This document shows, in pieces, positions 23,701 through 36,700 of a DNA stretch of 64,000 nucleotides. The DNA comes from Theristus sp. LFF4_11 (lineage: Eukaryota; Nematoda; Chromadorea; Monhysterida; Xyalidae). The position numbers were made by a program, and so were the translations under genes. The notes beneath the pieces were generated by a model. That model worked only from the letters and a program-made list of their open reading frames with translations, was not told the origin of the DNA and made no database searches. The DNA is taken from positions 1 through 64,000 of the forward strand of contig JASANC010000723.1 of the NCBI GenBank assembly GCA_030248135.1, written 5' to 3'. How positions within the stretch are numbered: the stretch's first letter is position 1; each line of letters opens with the position of its first letter.

Positions 23701-26700
23701 ATTTTATTGTCTGTAAACAGCTTGTGTGACGAAAAACACAGAGCCTAGTAGTAAAAAATGCTGCCTTGATTGCCCATAAAGCGATTTGTTGCCGCCGAAA
23801 AAAAAATGCAGCTTTGTGCCCGTGTACGTGTACCCACCAATTGCACGTTTGTACTCGATGAGCGTTCGGATTCCCGTAGCGCGTTTGTCGTCCTGTCCGT
23901 CGGCGCTGTGTGGGGTGTTTTGGGGTTTGTGTGTTTTTATTGTTGGTGGTTGTTTTTTTTTTGTGGTGTTGTGGTTTTTTTGATTTGGGTTTATTTGATG
24001 TGTTTTGTTTGTTTTTTTTTTTTTGGTTTTGTGTGGTGTTTTTGCCAAACCAAACAAATCACCGGTCATTCGCTTCAAATCATTCAACCTGACAACAACA
24101 CGATCAAGATTCCACCGTAGAACCGCTCGTTCAATGTCGTCCCTAAAGTCGATCGCTCGGTCGGTTCGACGGTCTCAAAGGTGCAAAGGTGTTACGGCTT
24201 GATTTTGTTCCCCCCTTTTTTTTCCCCCCCCAAAACTACGCGGCCCGCGATTAGCCCGGCCCAGGGGATTATGGCGTGGCCGGACTGCCGTTGCCCGGCA
24301 AAATTGATGAATAAAACCAGTGCAGATACAGCAGATCGGCATTTCCGTGCGGGCCGTCAGAGTCGATTTCAGACGGTAGAATATTTTGGCAGACTTGAGA
24401 ACACTGTGCGCGTCTTCGAATAGGGCGATTCTCGACCAGCTCGACGACAAACTTGCGCGCCGCATTTCCGCCAATGTCTTATTTTTGCATCTTCTGTTGT
24501 GTGGATGATGGATCACTTCATTCTAACTCCAAACAGAAAGCCTAACAGCAAACAATAATTTTCGATGTGATCTGATTCTGTTTCATTTTTCAAATTTGAA
24601 ACACTCCGATTTTATTTACGAAGGCAAAACAAAACGCCAATCATTGCACTATCGCAACCGCCGAAACAGCTGTGTTTGACAAAAAAACTATTTGAAATTT
24701 ATTCCATGTTGATGTGAAACTTCAGTCAAGCGCTAAGCACAAAATGAATATTGCAGAACCAAAGTTTGTATACAATCGTTGCAATTGTCTGCAAAAAAAT
24801 TTCTGCAAATTTTTTTTAAAGGTTGGGAGTTCTTTTCGGTGTTGGAAAAACTGGCGAAATCTACCGAACAAAACCAAACAGATTTGCGCGAAGGAATTGT
24901 TAGCGCCTGGAACGACGCTTCAAAACAACAGCGAGACGTCGTAAACGTTTTCAAGCACGACTGTAAGGATGGGCGTGGGACAGGTTTTTAGTTGCGTGAC
25001 GGGTCGACAAAAAAACGGGATATAGCGGGACAAGGACTGTACAGGACGGGACTGTCCCGTTCCGCATTTTGCGGCACAGACTGTTCCGCGCCCAACCTAT
25101 GCAGGAGCGCTACGGCTTGTGGATGATGAAGTGCTTCGAATCCATGAATACAAACGCCATCGCATCAATCTGCTATTCAAGCTCACGGAGTGTGTGTGAA
25201 CGATAATGAAATGGTTTGCCCTATCAAACACAGAATTCTGACACTGTCGCAAGCCTTTCAGCATCGAAAGATTAGCATCGTTTGCAAAAAGCGCCAATCG
25301 CGAATCACGATGCGAACATGCGAAAGCGTCCGAACAAAAGGTGTTTGCAATTTTTATTCGTTCGCAATTTTTGCCGACTTTTTGAAACAAAATTTCAGTG
25401 CATTTTTTACACTTGCCCATGACAATCGACACTAGGCAAGAGGTCTTCAAGGGCGGATCTCATTGCGGACGACGACGACACGGCCAAGGGCGGCGCATCG
25501 TGACTGTATACACGACAGCGTACCATTTCGCTGTCGACTTTGAAGCGAACTATTTTCTTCCGTGGATCGCGCACCCGAGGTGGTATGGGGTCCACTGGAA
25601 TTTTGTTGATTTTTGATTCATGTTTTTTATTTGTAAAGGCACACATTTATCATTCAACATTTTTGTATAAAACTGATTTTATTCTACTAGTGCTACAATG
25701 CATTCGCAACAGATCCACGCAAACGTATGGGGTACCATAACAGGCGAGTCGGGCCAGCAAATTTAGAGAAAAACACAGAGTTGCGGACTGAACAGAAAAG
25801 GAGACGTAAGACTAAACCAGCCCAGCTTGCTGTTGAAATGTCACACCGACTTCCACAGAGCAGATGCCTCTTTCTGATCCGACCCGACCGGCTTGCGACT
25901 TTGCAGGCCCGACACCGTGGTACCCCACACATTTGCACCGTGCTCCCGCGCTGCCCACCATTGGCGTTCGAGATCGTCGGGTCACTGGTGCGAACTCGAT
26001 TCAAATTCGGCGGCAAATCCATGGTGACCGTGTCGACGACGGTCAGCGGCGGTTGCGCGGCAACGGCAACATTCGGAGCGGGTCGTTGTTGACCACTGGA
26101 GAGAAAACTCAACGTGCGTACTGCCTGCAACGTCGACGGAGCGGTCACCGGGAGCAACTCCAAGCCGGCGGTCGCCTCCGCTGTGGACGACTTCGACCCC
26201 GAAATGGTGCGCGCGACGCGAATGTGATTCTTTTTGAACGACAACGCTTCGTCGGTCGTCTTTTCCGTCTGTTCTCGCTCCAGCGGCGACTTGTAGCGCT
26301 GCGGTGATGATGTTGTCGTCATGGTGGTCGTGGTTGTCGTCGTCGTCGTGGTGGTGTTTGCGGTTTGCGGAGTTTGTTGCGCGAGAGCACTGCCAGAATC
26401 GCTCGACTGAACAGCATCGGACGTCTTGCGTGGGATACGGCCAAAGTTGCTGTTCAGTTGCTTGTGAGCGACCGGCTGCTGAAAGAGTGGCACCGCGGGC
26501 GGATGCTGCAGTTTCGGCTTCTTCGCATTGTGATCGGCAATGCCGCCGAAGTTGCGCGTTTTGCCGGCTTGCTTTTGCAGGCGTGCTTTTCGCAGCGCTG
26601 CACTAGCGCTGACGGTCGGATTGATTTTGCGCTCGTGCTTTGTGGACGTCGCAGGGTGGTCGCATTCGTTGCTGCTGCTCAACGTTACGGTCGGCTTCAC

Positions 26701-28060
26701 CACGGCGATGTGTCCGTTCGGTATGTTCGCCGACTCGCGTTTCGCGGCGTCGTCGCTAATCTCGGCCTCAGATGCCGGTTTCGTGTTGTCGTACCACTTG
26801 AGCAGCACATTTTCAAGCTGATTCAGAATCGTCTTCTGTTGTTTCGCTGCTTCACCCGGTGTCAGGCGACCTGTGAATAGGATGAAGTTTGAAACCCCAA
26901 GGTTTTGAAAGGGTTGCAATGCAAAGAAGTGAGACTGCTAAAAAGACAAAAATAGAAACGAACCATCAGTCTTTGCTTTCGTCGTCTTCGTCGTCTCCTG
27001 TGGGTCATTCGAGCTTGTTGTTGTTGTTGTTGCGGTTGCTGACGCGGGAACGTCTGGCTTTATGTCCGGTTTCGGCTGCTGTTTCACCGTTGTCTTCGCT
27101 CGAGCTGCTTCTTTTTTCGATTTAGCGGGTGCAGCGAGATGCAACAGATCATCGTACGATCCGTCAGAGAACGGCAACGATTCCGTCCACACGAGTGGCG
27201 TTTCGTCGACGATTGGTTCATTGAGCAAAATTCGGCAACTCAAGGCCATTTTGCTGTTTTTCATGAACATGCTGAGGTAGTCAGCTAAGGACGGTTGACT
27301 TCGATCCGCTTCTAAAGTCTCCGAATCTCCTTTGGACTGCATGTTCGCTCCGATATCTTGTGGCTTCTCTTCATCACCACCACTCATCGTCGTTGACTGA
27401 GTTTGTTGCATTCGTACTTTTTGCTTCACAGTTCGTATCAATGACACTGTGCTGCCCGGAATTTTAAGCGACATCAACGGTTTGTTGGCGCTGGTGTTTT
27501 CTGTATTTGCGGCAGCGCTGGTGGACGCTTTCGACGACAAAACGTTCGTCGACGACGCGCTTTTCTTTGTGGTGTAGTTCATTTTGATGATTTTGCGCGG
27601 CGGTGATTGACTTGATTCAGCTGAATTGGTTTCATTTTTCTGTGTTTTTCGTTTGCTTCTTGGTGGCGAGGACATCGCTTCAGCAGACGTCGACGTTGAC
27701 GGCTGAGTTTTCTGCTCCCACTTTTTCCAAGCGGTTTCGAACAACTCTCTGGTGCGCGGATCTTCATCCACTCGTGGTAGGATCAGCACCATTTGAGGGA
27801 GATCGTATCCGAGTCGAAGTGCCGCGTTGTCGTCTTGAAACCCGTTGTTTTGATTTGCGACGTCATCTATAGTCTCCTCGTCTGACGACGACGATGACGA
27901 CTCTATCACGATTCGTTTCGACTTTTCTTTGTCGTCGTTTTGTTTGCGTCGATCCTGCAACGCCGCCAACGCCTTGGCGCGTTTCTTCTCCATGTTTTCA
28001 CCTTTTTTCTTTTTCCTAGTTTTCTTTCTTTTCAATTGATGAGTTTTTGGACACGAAAAT
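14781..28060 (-). CDS. SETX: Senataxin/Sen1-type SF1 helicase
   Basis: RNA/DNA helicase of the UPF1-like SF1B group; Sen1/senataxin resolve R-loops and aid transcription termination in the nucleus. Exons (high to low): 28060-26964, 26870-25929, 25594-25413, then a poorly resolved part (candidates 25169-25114 and 24477-24318), 24142-24063, 23574-23411, 23219-23102, 22653-22511, 21627-21427, 21159-21007, 20709-20557, 20044-19912, 19493-19370, 18665-18515, 18377-18267, 18142-18005, 17739-17561, 16764-16609, 16433-16338, 15678-15591, 14888-14781. Motifs: GPPGTGKT (Walker A), CAPSNGAVD, IVDEACQ, GDPCQLQPTVLS, LDTQYRM, VNTVDGFQGREK, VALTRAKYGLYIV, then a NWRNLVLDCHNRD tail as in Sen1/SETX. The preceding segment YYEYMQPLLLTELWE is also Sen1-like. 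The N-terminal 650 or so residues are disordered: Lys-rich, Ser/Asp-rich, poly-Thr. The true start is uncertain; the first ATG in the first visible exon is 27993-27991. Confidence 0.9.
18744..19199. mobile_element. MITE in a helicase intron, 26-bp inverted ends, G-rich interior
   Basis: The left end TACCGTATTACCTCTATTAA plus CCCCC is exactly complementary to the right end at 19174-19199. A TA at each tip is consistent with TA target duplication, as for Tc1/mariner-type MITEs. Inside are repeated AAACCCCCATGGGGGTTTATT palindromes and long G runs (18800-18860 and 19100-19185), likely G-quadruplex-forming. It lies between the helicase exons at 18515-18665 and 19370-19493. Confidence 0.8.
20191..20370 (+). 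mobile_element. SINE type B, 5'-truncated copy
   Basis: Shares GATTCGCTGTCTGTG, then ATGACAGAGAAAACTCGATG, GACAGCGTTCT and ATCGCCTAAAATG with the type B copies at 22214-22378 and 40682-40844 (inverted), but lacks the first half of the tRNA-like head. Intronic in the helicase gene. Confidence 0.6.
21694..22172. mobile_element. hAT-type MITE in a helicase intron, perfect 8-bp TSD
   Basis: ACTTGGAG is duplicated exactly at 21686-21693 and 22173-22180. The ends are inverted repeats CATAGTTGTTCCAG / CATAGTTGTTCTAG. Eight-base duplications mark hAT-family transposition. Just inside each end lie long G (21719-21732) and C (22150-22159) runs that would pair. The 479-bp interior is AT-rich with repeated GATAGATAG blocks and no frame. 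Confidence 0.85.
22214..22378 (+). mobile_element. tRNA-derived SINE, type B
   Basis: The head resembles a tRNA (CTCGTGGCCTCGGTGGTAGC as the A-box region, GGGATCGATCCCC as the B box). A shared body follows (GACAGAGGAAACTCGAT, GACGGCGTTCT). Related to 40682-40844 (inverted), to the truncated copy at 20191, and more remotely to 33448-33560. It sits 41 bases from the hAT MITE, in the same helicase intron. Confidence 0.75.
23905..24055. repeat. G/T-only low-complexity tract in a helicase intron
   Basis: Strongly strand-asymmetric run of T and G (GTTTT/GGTGGTTG types), with scarcely any A or C. The long open frames here reflect composition only. Confidence 0.7.
25015..25100. repeat. Short GC-rich inverted repeat in a helicase intron
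   Basis: Contains GACGGGACTGTCCCGTTCCG and nearby GCGGGACAAGGAC/GTGACGGG words that can fold. Nature unknown; possibly a mobile-element fragment. Confidence 0.35.
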
Positions 28061-30733
28061 CTGAAAACGGGAGTGTTGAACCACTTGAAACCACTATTGG
28101 AAGAACTGATAAGTGTGCAAACGGCAATATTCTTTTTTTAATGCTTTCTCTGTCTCACTCAACGCTGGCTGGCTCTATTACCGTGTTTCAGACCTCCAGG
28201 AATGTTTCTATTTTGTTTTCATGATGGAAGTAAGTGGCCAATTTATGAAAAATAAAATTGTCTGAATTTGAATGGAAGGGTTCTTTTTATGCACCAAAGA
28301 TGAGCACAGGCACAAATACATGAAAGCCACGCTCACACTGTGAAAGTACACACAGCAATCAATACAAATTTATGCAAAACAACCGCAACGGACACAAAAT
28401 GTTAAATCTCATGAACTTTGTGCAAGTGCGATTTTCATTTTGCTGCAGCAGCTCCACCACAACGCAGCACAAAAAAACAAAATCAGGAGAAAAGTCTTTT
28501 CTTTTTCAGTTTCGCGTTTCCTTTCAGAACTCGATTTCGATTTTCAAACTCAAACTGTCAAATATTCGAAAACGTTAACTGATCAATTGTCAGTTGCCAT
28601 CCACAGAACAAACGTATCCATTCTTCAAAAACAAGCCACGCCCACGAAAAACATAAAAGTATGCGGAAGCAGCGTTGTGTTGTTGCACACCATAACATTA
28701 TAATCGAACAACGAACAAGAACGTTGAAAAAATTGCTTGCCGAATTGCAAAGAACCTAGTCAGAAGCTGATCGTGTGTGTACCGCAGATGTTTCGTGCCG
28801 TGCTTTTACCGTACCGCAACAGACCACAGCCATTCTAATAACAGTTGGCGTCGGCTTGCGTTGCACTCCCTTTAGCTATATCATCTGAGTGACAGCAAAC
28901 ATTTGCAATTTGGCTGCGAACCAAGAATTGAAATCACTTTCGGAACAACCCATTTGGTTGCGACTGCGCACATCGAAAAATAACTTTGGATATCAACGTG
29001 AACATTCGGTTTTTGCGGTAAGTGAAAACAGTTTGAATTTTTATAACATTGCATTTGCAAAATTGAGCGCGGTTTTGAAACAACGAAATGATCGTTTGTT
29101 CAAATTGATGCATCTTTGTGATGAAAAACAAGAACGTGCGTTTTCTGGTGGCTCAAAAACCGAAACACAATTTTCATCGCAAGAAAATCAAACAAAACAT
29201 ACACACCTGTCTCCAAAGTCCGTTCTGTCGTGGATTTTTGCTCTTGGACGTGTTTTCTTGGTTTCACTTGTTTCAACAAACAAATATTAAAAAACTCAAT
29301 CCGGAGTCCGGACGACAGGCGGCCTCTCTCACTTTGAAATGGAAAAAATCTGATGTCGCTTGTCGGTTCGCAGTTCCTTGACAGTCCAGTCGTCTTTTTC
29401 GATTCAAACGATTTGATTTCATTCAACTTCCTTTCGACACGGCAACAGAAACAAGCTTTTCAGTTTTTGAAGTTGATGATATGTTGAAAAGAGGACCAAC
29501 AAACGAAGGCAGTAGTCAATCAAAAATCAATTTGGAACGTTCATCAATAACGTCACGATTGCTGAAAACAAAAAAAAACAGACGATTCATTCATATACAG
29601 TCGGAACTCTGAATTAGAATGTCAGAGGCTATCAGTTGATTGGTTGGCATTGGCGACATGCTTTCTGCGCAGGTTGTAACCAAGCTAGAAATTGCAGACA
29701 ACCAACCTGGTCTGATTTGTATACAGTCTTAAAAGTGATTTTTTTGATTTTTGATCTGAGGTTGCTTGTAATGAGTCGTTGTAGGTTCCTAATCCTAAAC
29801 CTAATCCTAAGCCAAGCCTTTTTGATAAGGTGAAAATGATCAATTTAGCTTTTGCATTTTTTCTTTCCTGTGTTATGGAGGAGGAGCACCGGAACTGCAG
29901 ATGCAGCTGTTTTAATAATCATGCATAACGACCTGGTCTTCGGGTCGTTAAGCATCTCGGTTTGTTTTTTCTCATTGGTTGATGAAGAGCGCAGAAAACG
30001 AGCAAATTAGAAATGGTTTGCAAAATGCTGATCTGCTGTTAGCTGATTGGCTAGATAAAGATATTGACCTACGCTACAGTCAATCTCGTTAATATATGCA
30101 ACTAGCTGATTGGTTGGTCATAGCAACTCTCAGCGCTGATTGGTTAATCATGAGGTGTTCTCAGCGCTGATTGGTTGGTCATCACGTCATGTTCGCGTCA
30201 TGTTGCATATATTTTCCAGATGGACTGTATATGTGACTGCAGTTGTCTGACCTACAAAATCAAATTTTTCGCGCTTCGATTTGAGCGTCAGCTGCGTTCT
30301 AAAAACAACCACTTGCAGCGAGTGTTGTGAACTGCAAGATGCGATTGCTTCAAAAAGTTTTATTCAATTCAATCATTCAGCTGGTGATTGATTTTCAAGG
30401 AGGGACAATCCATCCACACCGCAGCACAGTCATTTGGCTTCACTCGCGCCATACCACCACAAACATTTGAATTCCAAACATTCAAATCAAAATGCCAAAA
30501 AAAATTCAAATCGAAAAGCCTGAACGCAGATCCAAAGAAAAAACGCAGTCGAATTTCAGCCAAAGCAAATCATAATGCCTGCCAAAAACAGTCGCACTTG
30601 GAAACAAATGAAATGAAGATGAAATGTTGAATACTCGAGCATACAAACGCCAGATAAGTTCATTCAAACAACGAAATGATTGAATTTGATTCGTTTTTTC
30701 AGGCCTACCTGACGTGACGAAATCGCTTCGAAC
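28061..30733. other. Divergent intergenic region between helicase and SWIM genes
   Basis: The two genes are transcribed away from each other, so both promoters should lie here, with possible 5' UTR exons. TTTTTTCAG at 30695-30703 looks like the acceptor of the UTR/first coding exon of the SWIM gene. A 133-codon open frame at 28889-29290 has no recognisable domain or splice support. Positions 29598-30227 are a MITE cluster. Confidence 0.5.
29598..30227. mobile_element. CAGTCGAACTC-family MITE, long or compound copy
   Basis: TA-flanked ends: CAGTCGGAACTCTGAATT at left, GGACTG at right. The interior repeats GCTGATTGGTTGGTCA several times (30088, 30138, 30166) and has TCAGTTGATTGGTTGG near 29634, suggesting several insertions or internal duplication. 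Confidence 0.6.
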
Positions 30734-33700
30734 ATGTCGGAAGTGCGGCGATCCACGCGTGCGCGCGTCTTGTCGAAAGCGTACCGCGATTTTATCCCCA
30801 GCGGAACGACTGCAGGTTGATTTTCGACTGTTTTTAATTGCTTTTTCGCGGTTTTCCACTTCTGTTATCACTTGAAGCCACATTCAGGTTTTTGGACTGT
30901 TTTACGCCGCGGCAAAAAAAACCGCTGAACATGTGCATTAGTTTTTTTGTCAAGGCTCAACGTCGCTGGACATTTGAATTGCAAAACTGGTTTTCCTTGT
31001 GCATTTGCCTGACCTGACACTTCCAATGTGTCGAAAAAATCAATCAAACAACAGCAAATAAAAAAAATCAATTTCCAGCCGACACAACGATCGACGTGTT
31101 CCGCGCTGGTCCACAGGCGCAATCGACGCCAATCCGAGCGCCGACCCGTCTGTCTGCGGGTGCGGTGGCCGCTGAAATGGTGAAAAGCGCTGCCAGTGCC
31201 AGTGGCACGCCAAACAAAACAGTGGCCGTTGAAGTGAGTTTTGTGACGGAATCATGTGAAGTGAACCAAGCGTTGTGTTAGGTAGGGTGTAGAAATGTTA
31301 ACATGTTATGTCTTCACAGTACAGACTGTACTGTGCATGTGTACAACTTCCTGATTGGCTGGGATTTTGAACTGCAGTTGTCACTGGTTGGATCTGCCCT
31401 CTGGCAGCCGATCAGACAATCTTGTTGAACTGTTGGTCACTGCACAAATTGCTTTGTGAATTGAACCCGAATCGTTAAAATTTGAGTCCTAAACGCTGTC
31501 CGTTGAGCCACAAAACGAAATCACACACAGTATATTTGTGTCACACACAGGTTTTCAGATGTTTAAAAAACACCAATCTTTAAAAAAACACGATTATCAA
31601 GCACCAAGACAGACAACACCTCAACCCACAACAATGCCGCACAGAAAGCATGCATCACGTGATCACCAACCAATCAGCTGATAGCCCCTTTTATTTGGAG
31701 TTTGACAGTCGAATTTTGCAGCTAGGTGGATGTACAGACCTTAGTTTTTTGTCACTGAAAAACCTGGTTCGACTGTAAATCTTGTACCGCAAGTCCGCAA
31801 ATTGCGACGCCGCATGTTTTCCAGCTGCCCCGTAACGTCTGGGTGTGGGCGGCCCGTTTCATCGACAACATCGACGACGCCATCTTGCACGTTCTGACCA
31901 AGCTGCTCAAGCAGGAGCACGACGGCGCCAACGGACAGAAGAAACAGCTGATCTCGTCCGCTTATCCGCGTCGTCTGCCGCCGCCGTTGACCACAGCGAC
32001 ATTCGTGGTGGACATGTCTGCGTTGGACTGGGAGACGCTGCATGGTGACACGCACCAGCCGTGGTAAAACAGCTGCTTGTTAGAAGAACGCACACTTTTT
32101 CTTTGATTAATTCGGAGGTGTCAAAGACGTCACACGTTAGAGACACGCGCGTCAGCCTTGGTAAAAGGGGTTCCTTGTTTGAAAACCGGACCCTTTTTTT
32201 CGCTTTTTGTGTTTTTTGTGTCAAGTGTTGTTTCGCGCTGGCGAACAAGTTGAGTGCTGTGCGTGTGCGCCAGTGTGCGTGTCTGTTTGGATATTTTGGG
32301 ATTATGCAACTTCAGATTCAAAATCAAATGAGCGTGTGATTGAAAGTGCACGGTCTTCAGACTGACACTTTACACTTGATTGAGTGCTGGACATCATTCG
32401 AGCTGCTGATTGGCTGATTCTGTACTGCAAACATGTCGCGCGTCACGTGTTATTGGCCTCGAACTGCGTTATTATGTGCAACAACTATAGCTGATTGGTT
32501 CTGATTGGTGCTTGCAGCTCGACGCGCAGCCAATCAGCGTGCGAGATCCAGGACTGCTCTACACTTGCTACCACTTGAATGCTGCTCATGTTTATATGCA
32601 GCTTTCGAACTGAACCTGGGCTTGCTTGACGGTAATAACCCACACTCGGTCTTGTTCATGTTCAGGTACGCACTAAGCACACAAGGCGAGCTTTCCACAA
32701 CGCCATCGAAAGATCTACACTTCACATTGTCTCGGCTGTACAAATTTGACGAGAATGCTGGCAAGGTTCAACCGTACACCATTACACCGGAGGTCTGTCG
32801 GTTGTGTTTTTCAAAGTTCATATGTCATTCATTGATCATGTATTGATTGAGTGCATGACTGGGCGATTATTGCGATTATTTGGTGATCTGCGATATAATA
32901 TGATCCTTTTTTCTGTAATCTCCGTTGTTCTCCAGTCCACTAAATCGCCACTCTCTCGCTTCTTGAAGTTTACAGTCACGAACGAACGTTGCCGCAAGAG
33001 AAGATCGTGTTGAGGAGACCCAATCACTGTGGTTGGAAAACCACGCTGCACGGCTCCACAGTGTCGGCATCGATTCAAATTGCGATTTCTTATTTCCAGT
33101 CCGGCCCGCTGAATCCGAACGACGAGTCGATGTGGATGGTGCGTATGGCGTCTCACATGAAGTATTTGCCGTCCGGCGGTAAACTCCGTCGGTGCATATT
33201 TTCGTTGTCGAAAAAGTTCGCGATCGTCTCGTACAAATACGTCAGTCACGAGCAGGACCTAGCTGAGAAACGCAACAGCAAACAGACGACGTGAGCGTGT
33301 GGACGTTTTGTTGTGGCTGAAGAACGCTTGGCATTTGTGTTTACATTTTGGCACAAGAATTTTGGATAACACTGAAAGTTTGTGGAAATGTACAAGGCAC
33401 TGTTTATTTGACAATGGGCTCAAGAACAACGTGATGTCACGCTTGTTGTCTGGTGGTGACAGCGCGTTAGACGCCAGTCGAATACGATTGTGAGATTGAG
33501 TCCCCGCCGAGGGGTATGAGGTTCTTTCATGGCAGTAAGCGTTCTGGACGGGGCGACCTACTTTTTTGCCCATTTCTCCATGAGCCGAAATCAAAAAAAG
33601 TTTCTCCCGATTAACTTTTTCCATTTTTTTCGCAGTAAACGCGGCGCGAGCGCCAACCGCGGCGGCAGCGTCATGGCGGTGAAGCGGCGTCGCCTGAGCC

Positions 33701-36700
33701 CGCGCGACATCGCAGCCGGTGCAACGGACGATGCCAGCGACGTGGTCGGTGTAGAGTTTTGCAATTTGAAATATTTCTGCAATTCAAGTTCTGAAGACCG
33801 TGTGCACTTTGTATTATTAACTTTCTGTGGTGTAATATTTCGAGAACAAATGGGGTTGGTCTTTGTGGTCGCCGTATCAAGTTTGTACATTTGGAACTCT
33901 CGGCATCTCTGTAGTGCTTGCTGAAGCTGAATACAACTCAAACTGTAATGCTACACCGTTACCAGGCAAATACAGTGTGGCGCGCGCAGACAGGATACAT
34001 TTTTATTCACCGGTGATAGTATGTTTGGTACTGCGAGCCGGTGTGTTTGTCTGCGACTGTTCTACAGCGCAGGAATCTCCTCACAGTCCAATCAACTAGT
34101 TCATCAGTTCCCAACACGCAATCAGACACAGACTGTTTCAATATCACTTGGGGGTCTATTGGCAGGAACATGACAAAACTGATGACCCTGTCATGGTCCG
34201 TATGCGCATACGGCACGTCACGTTACTACTACCGTTCCTACCTGACGGACGTCGACGTACGTCTGCATACGTCACGTATAAACGGGCCTTTAATGGCGCA
34301 AACCCAATTTTCTCTATCAGCCGTGCTGGCAAGAAAACTATTCAGCATTTCCAACCGTTCTTCGTTTTTTTTGCTCGTTTCAGTTCGAGGAGTCGCCGGA
34401 GCAGCGCGCGCGGCGAGCGCAAATCACCCGAGTAATCAGCTCGATCCGGAGTGGCCGACTGACGAAGGAGGCGGCGGCGCGTGTGCTCGACGTCTCGCTG
34501 TACGCCGTCGACCGCTGGATCAAGAACGGCGTTCACTCGTTCGATCTGAATCAGGATGCGAATCCGCTGGTATGACGGGCGTCGCTTGGGTGCTTTGGTG
34601 ATTTTTTGAGTCACAAAAATCTCTGTTTTTTCAATCGGCAAAATTTGTTAGGTTTTCGCCGCACACACATGAACTTCTAAATTTGTGCTGTTCTGCAGTC
34701 GCCGCAAACATGAGCGAAGAATTTTGTGACAGAAATCAGTAGTATCAGTGCATGTTTCGTGTGTTTATTTGTGTGTGTGATAGAGCAACAGCATTGAATT
34801 GCATTTTCAAAAGGTTCTCGCCTTTTTGACCAATCATCGTACAGTTCTAGTCTGAAGACAGCACACTCTTTTACAACACAGTAGTTTGTTGCAGAGTCAC
34901 AAACCCTCTCCAATTTCACAAACCCTCTCCAATTTCATAAAAAACCAAATTTTCAGATCAAAGTTTGGTCAACCGAGCCAATGACAGCCGAAGAAGCGGT
35001 CGGTCACGCCGCGTTTCGCCTGGCGAAATTCAGCGACCAGATTTGCATGGACTACCCGCGGCGCTGTGCGGGCCAGCAGTTGTGCTCTGCATTCATGTTC
35101 GATTTGAACACGTTCACGTTTGACATCGGTGAGGTTTAATCGATTAAACCGGTTTTTAGACTTCTGATTTCATACGATTGTCTGTTCATTTTGTTGTATG
35201 AAGGGTTTTACGCATGAAACTCGCTGATTTGCTGCTTACTCTCACAACGAATTGATGAAGTAATCAGCAACAACACTTTCTTGCCAAAATAAACTCATTT
35301 TTTTCGTCTTATTCAGAGCAACTGAGAAAAGACGACTACGGACCGTACGCCACGATGGAGGCGGAGAATGCGAAAACCTATTTCAAGGCTTATCCGGAGG
35401 GCTCGGAGGTTGTGCAGGTTGAAGATGAAACTGCGGAACACGATTACATTGTTACAACGACGGTGCAGAACACCTACGATATTGAGGTAACTTGAAAGTG
35501 GCAGCTTGTTTCACTGACTGGTCAAATGCACTACTTCTGGCTTATGCGCTTGTTCCTGGTTTGCGAACGATGGTGTCTTGTGCTTTGGCGGGCTTCTAAA
35601 TTCCGTTTGTTTGTCTCACGCAAGTAGTTCAGAAATGAAAACTGAGAATTTTTATTTCTACACCCGTTTTTACCCCGCAACCAGCACTTAATAGTTGAAT
35701 AAATCGTTGTGTAAACCAATGATATCACTGATCATTCGCGTGCGTTGTTTCCAGTCAAAGCGTTTGAAAAAAAAACTTTGTTTCCATTTCAGCAAGGCAC
35801 GATTCGTCGTACGATGCACGTTGTCGAGTCGAAATACGTGCCAAACCCGATCGGCGCCGTCGTCGTGTTCCAGCGAGAGGCCGTGCCGCCGTCGGAGAAA
35901 GAAGAACTGACGAAACTGCGAGCTCGGGCGCACTCTATAAAGGCGGGCCCGAGAAAGGTTGGCAAAAGAGATTGACTGGCGTTCGAGCGTTCGAATTTGA
36001 TGAAAGACGTTTTTGAAAGATTTTTTGCCGGGGGTAAATCCTCACAACGCCATCAAATGAACTTCTTTTTTTGTCAAGTCCACCAAGTGCCCATCAGCCT
36101 TTCGGTTAGGCTCGATCCCCATAGCACACCACTGCCTTCAAGGCCTGATACATTGATTGATTCTCAGAGAAAATCAGCCAATTAGCGTTTTCGTTGTGAA
36201 AACTCGAACTAGTTTTGTTGTCTCAGGCGCAGGTGAACACCCCAGACAAGTTCTTCCGCCAGTCGCTGTCAATTATCAAGGGTGTCTTCGGCCGTGAGAT
36301 GACGAAACAAGAGGCCGTGGAAAAAATGCGCCATATACTGGACCACATGGACAGCGAGAAGTCGAGGTAAACTACTGTTCTGAACACCGGGCAGCTGTTT
36401 GTTTTTGTTTTGTTTTGTTTGTTGCAGAACAAACTACTTTGTTTTGTTGCAGTTGTCTTCAAACATGGTGTGTTGTGTGTGCAGTATTAGTTGTTTAGCA
36501 GAAAATGTTTTTTTTGCTCGTATGTACAGTGTCGGAATGTAAAAAATTAGTAAAAGCCATCTTGGAACTGCATGGTTTTCAGGAGTTCTGAACTGATTTT
36601 AATACATGAAAGTTTAAGTGCAAGTGCAAATGAGAAATCCTCAAGAAAAGTGAAACTGTTCAGAAGATCGCTGGATGGATCCGATGATCATAGTGATCAT

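Noticed and set aside
25727..26880. Plus-strand frames opposite the helicase N-terminal exons
   Set aside because: Shadows of a long biased-composition minus-strand exon that has proper splice sites in phase.
28889..29290. 133-codon frame as a small gene
   Set aside because: No domain, no splice or promoter context, and unremarkable composition; not supportable.
34041..34601. 186-codon frame as an independent gene
   Set aside because: It overlaps the HTH-like exon in another frame and reads through intron sequence.
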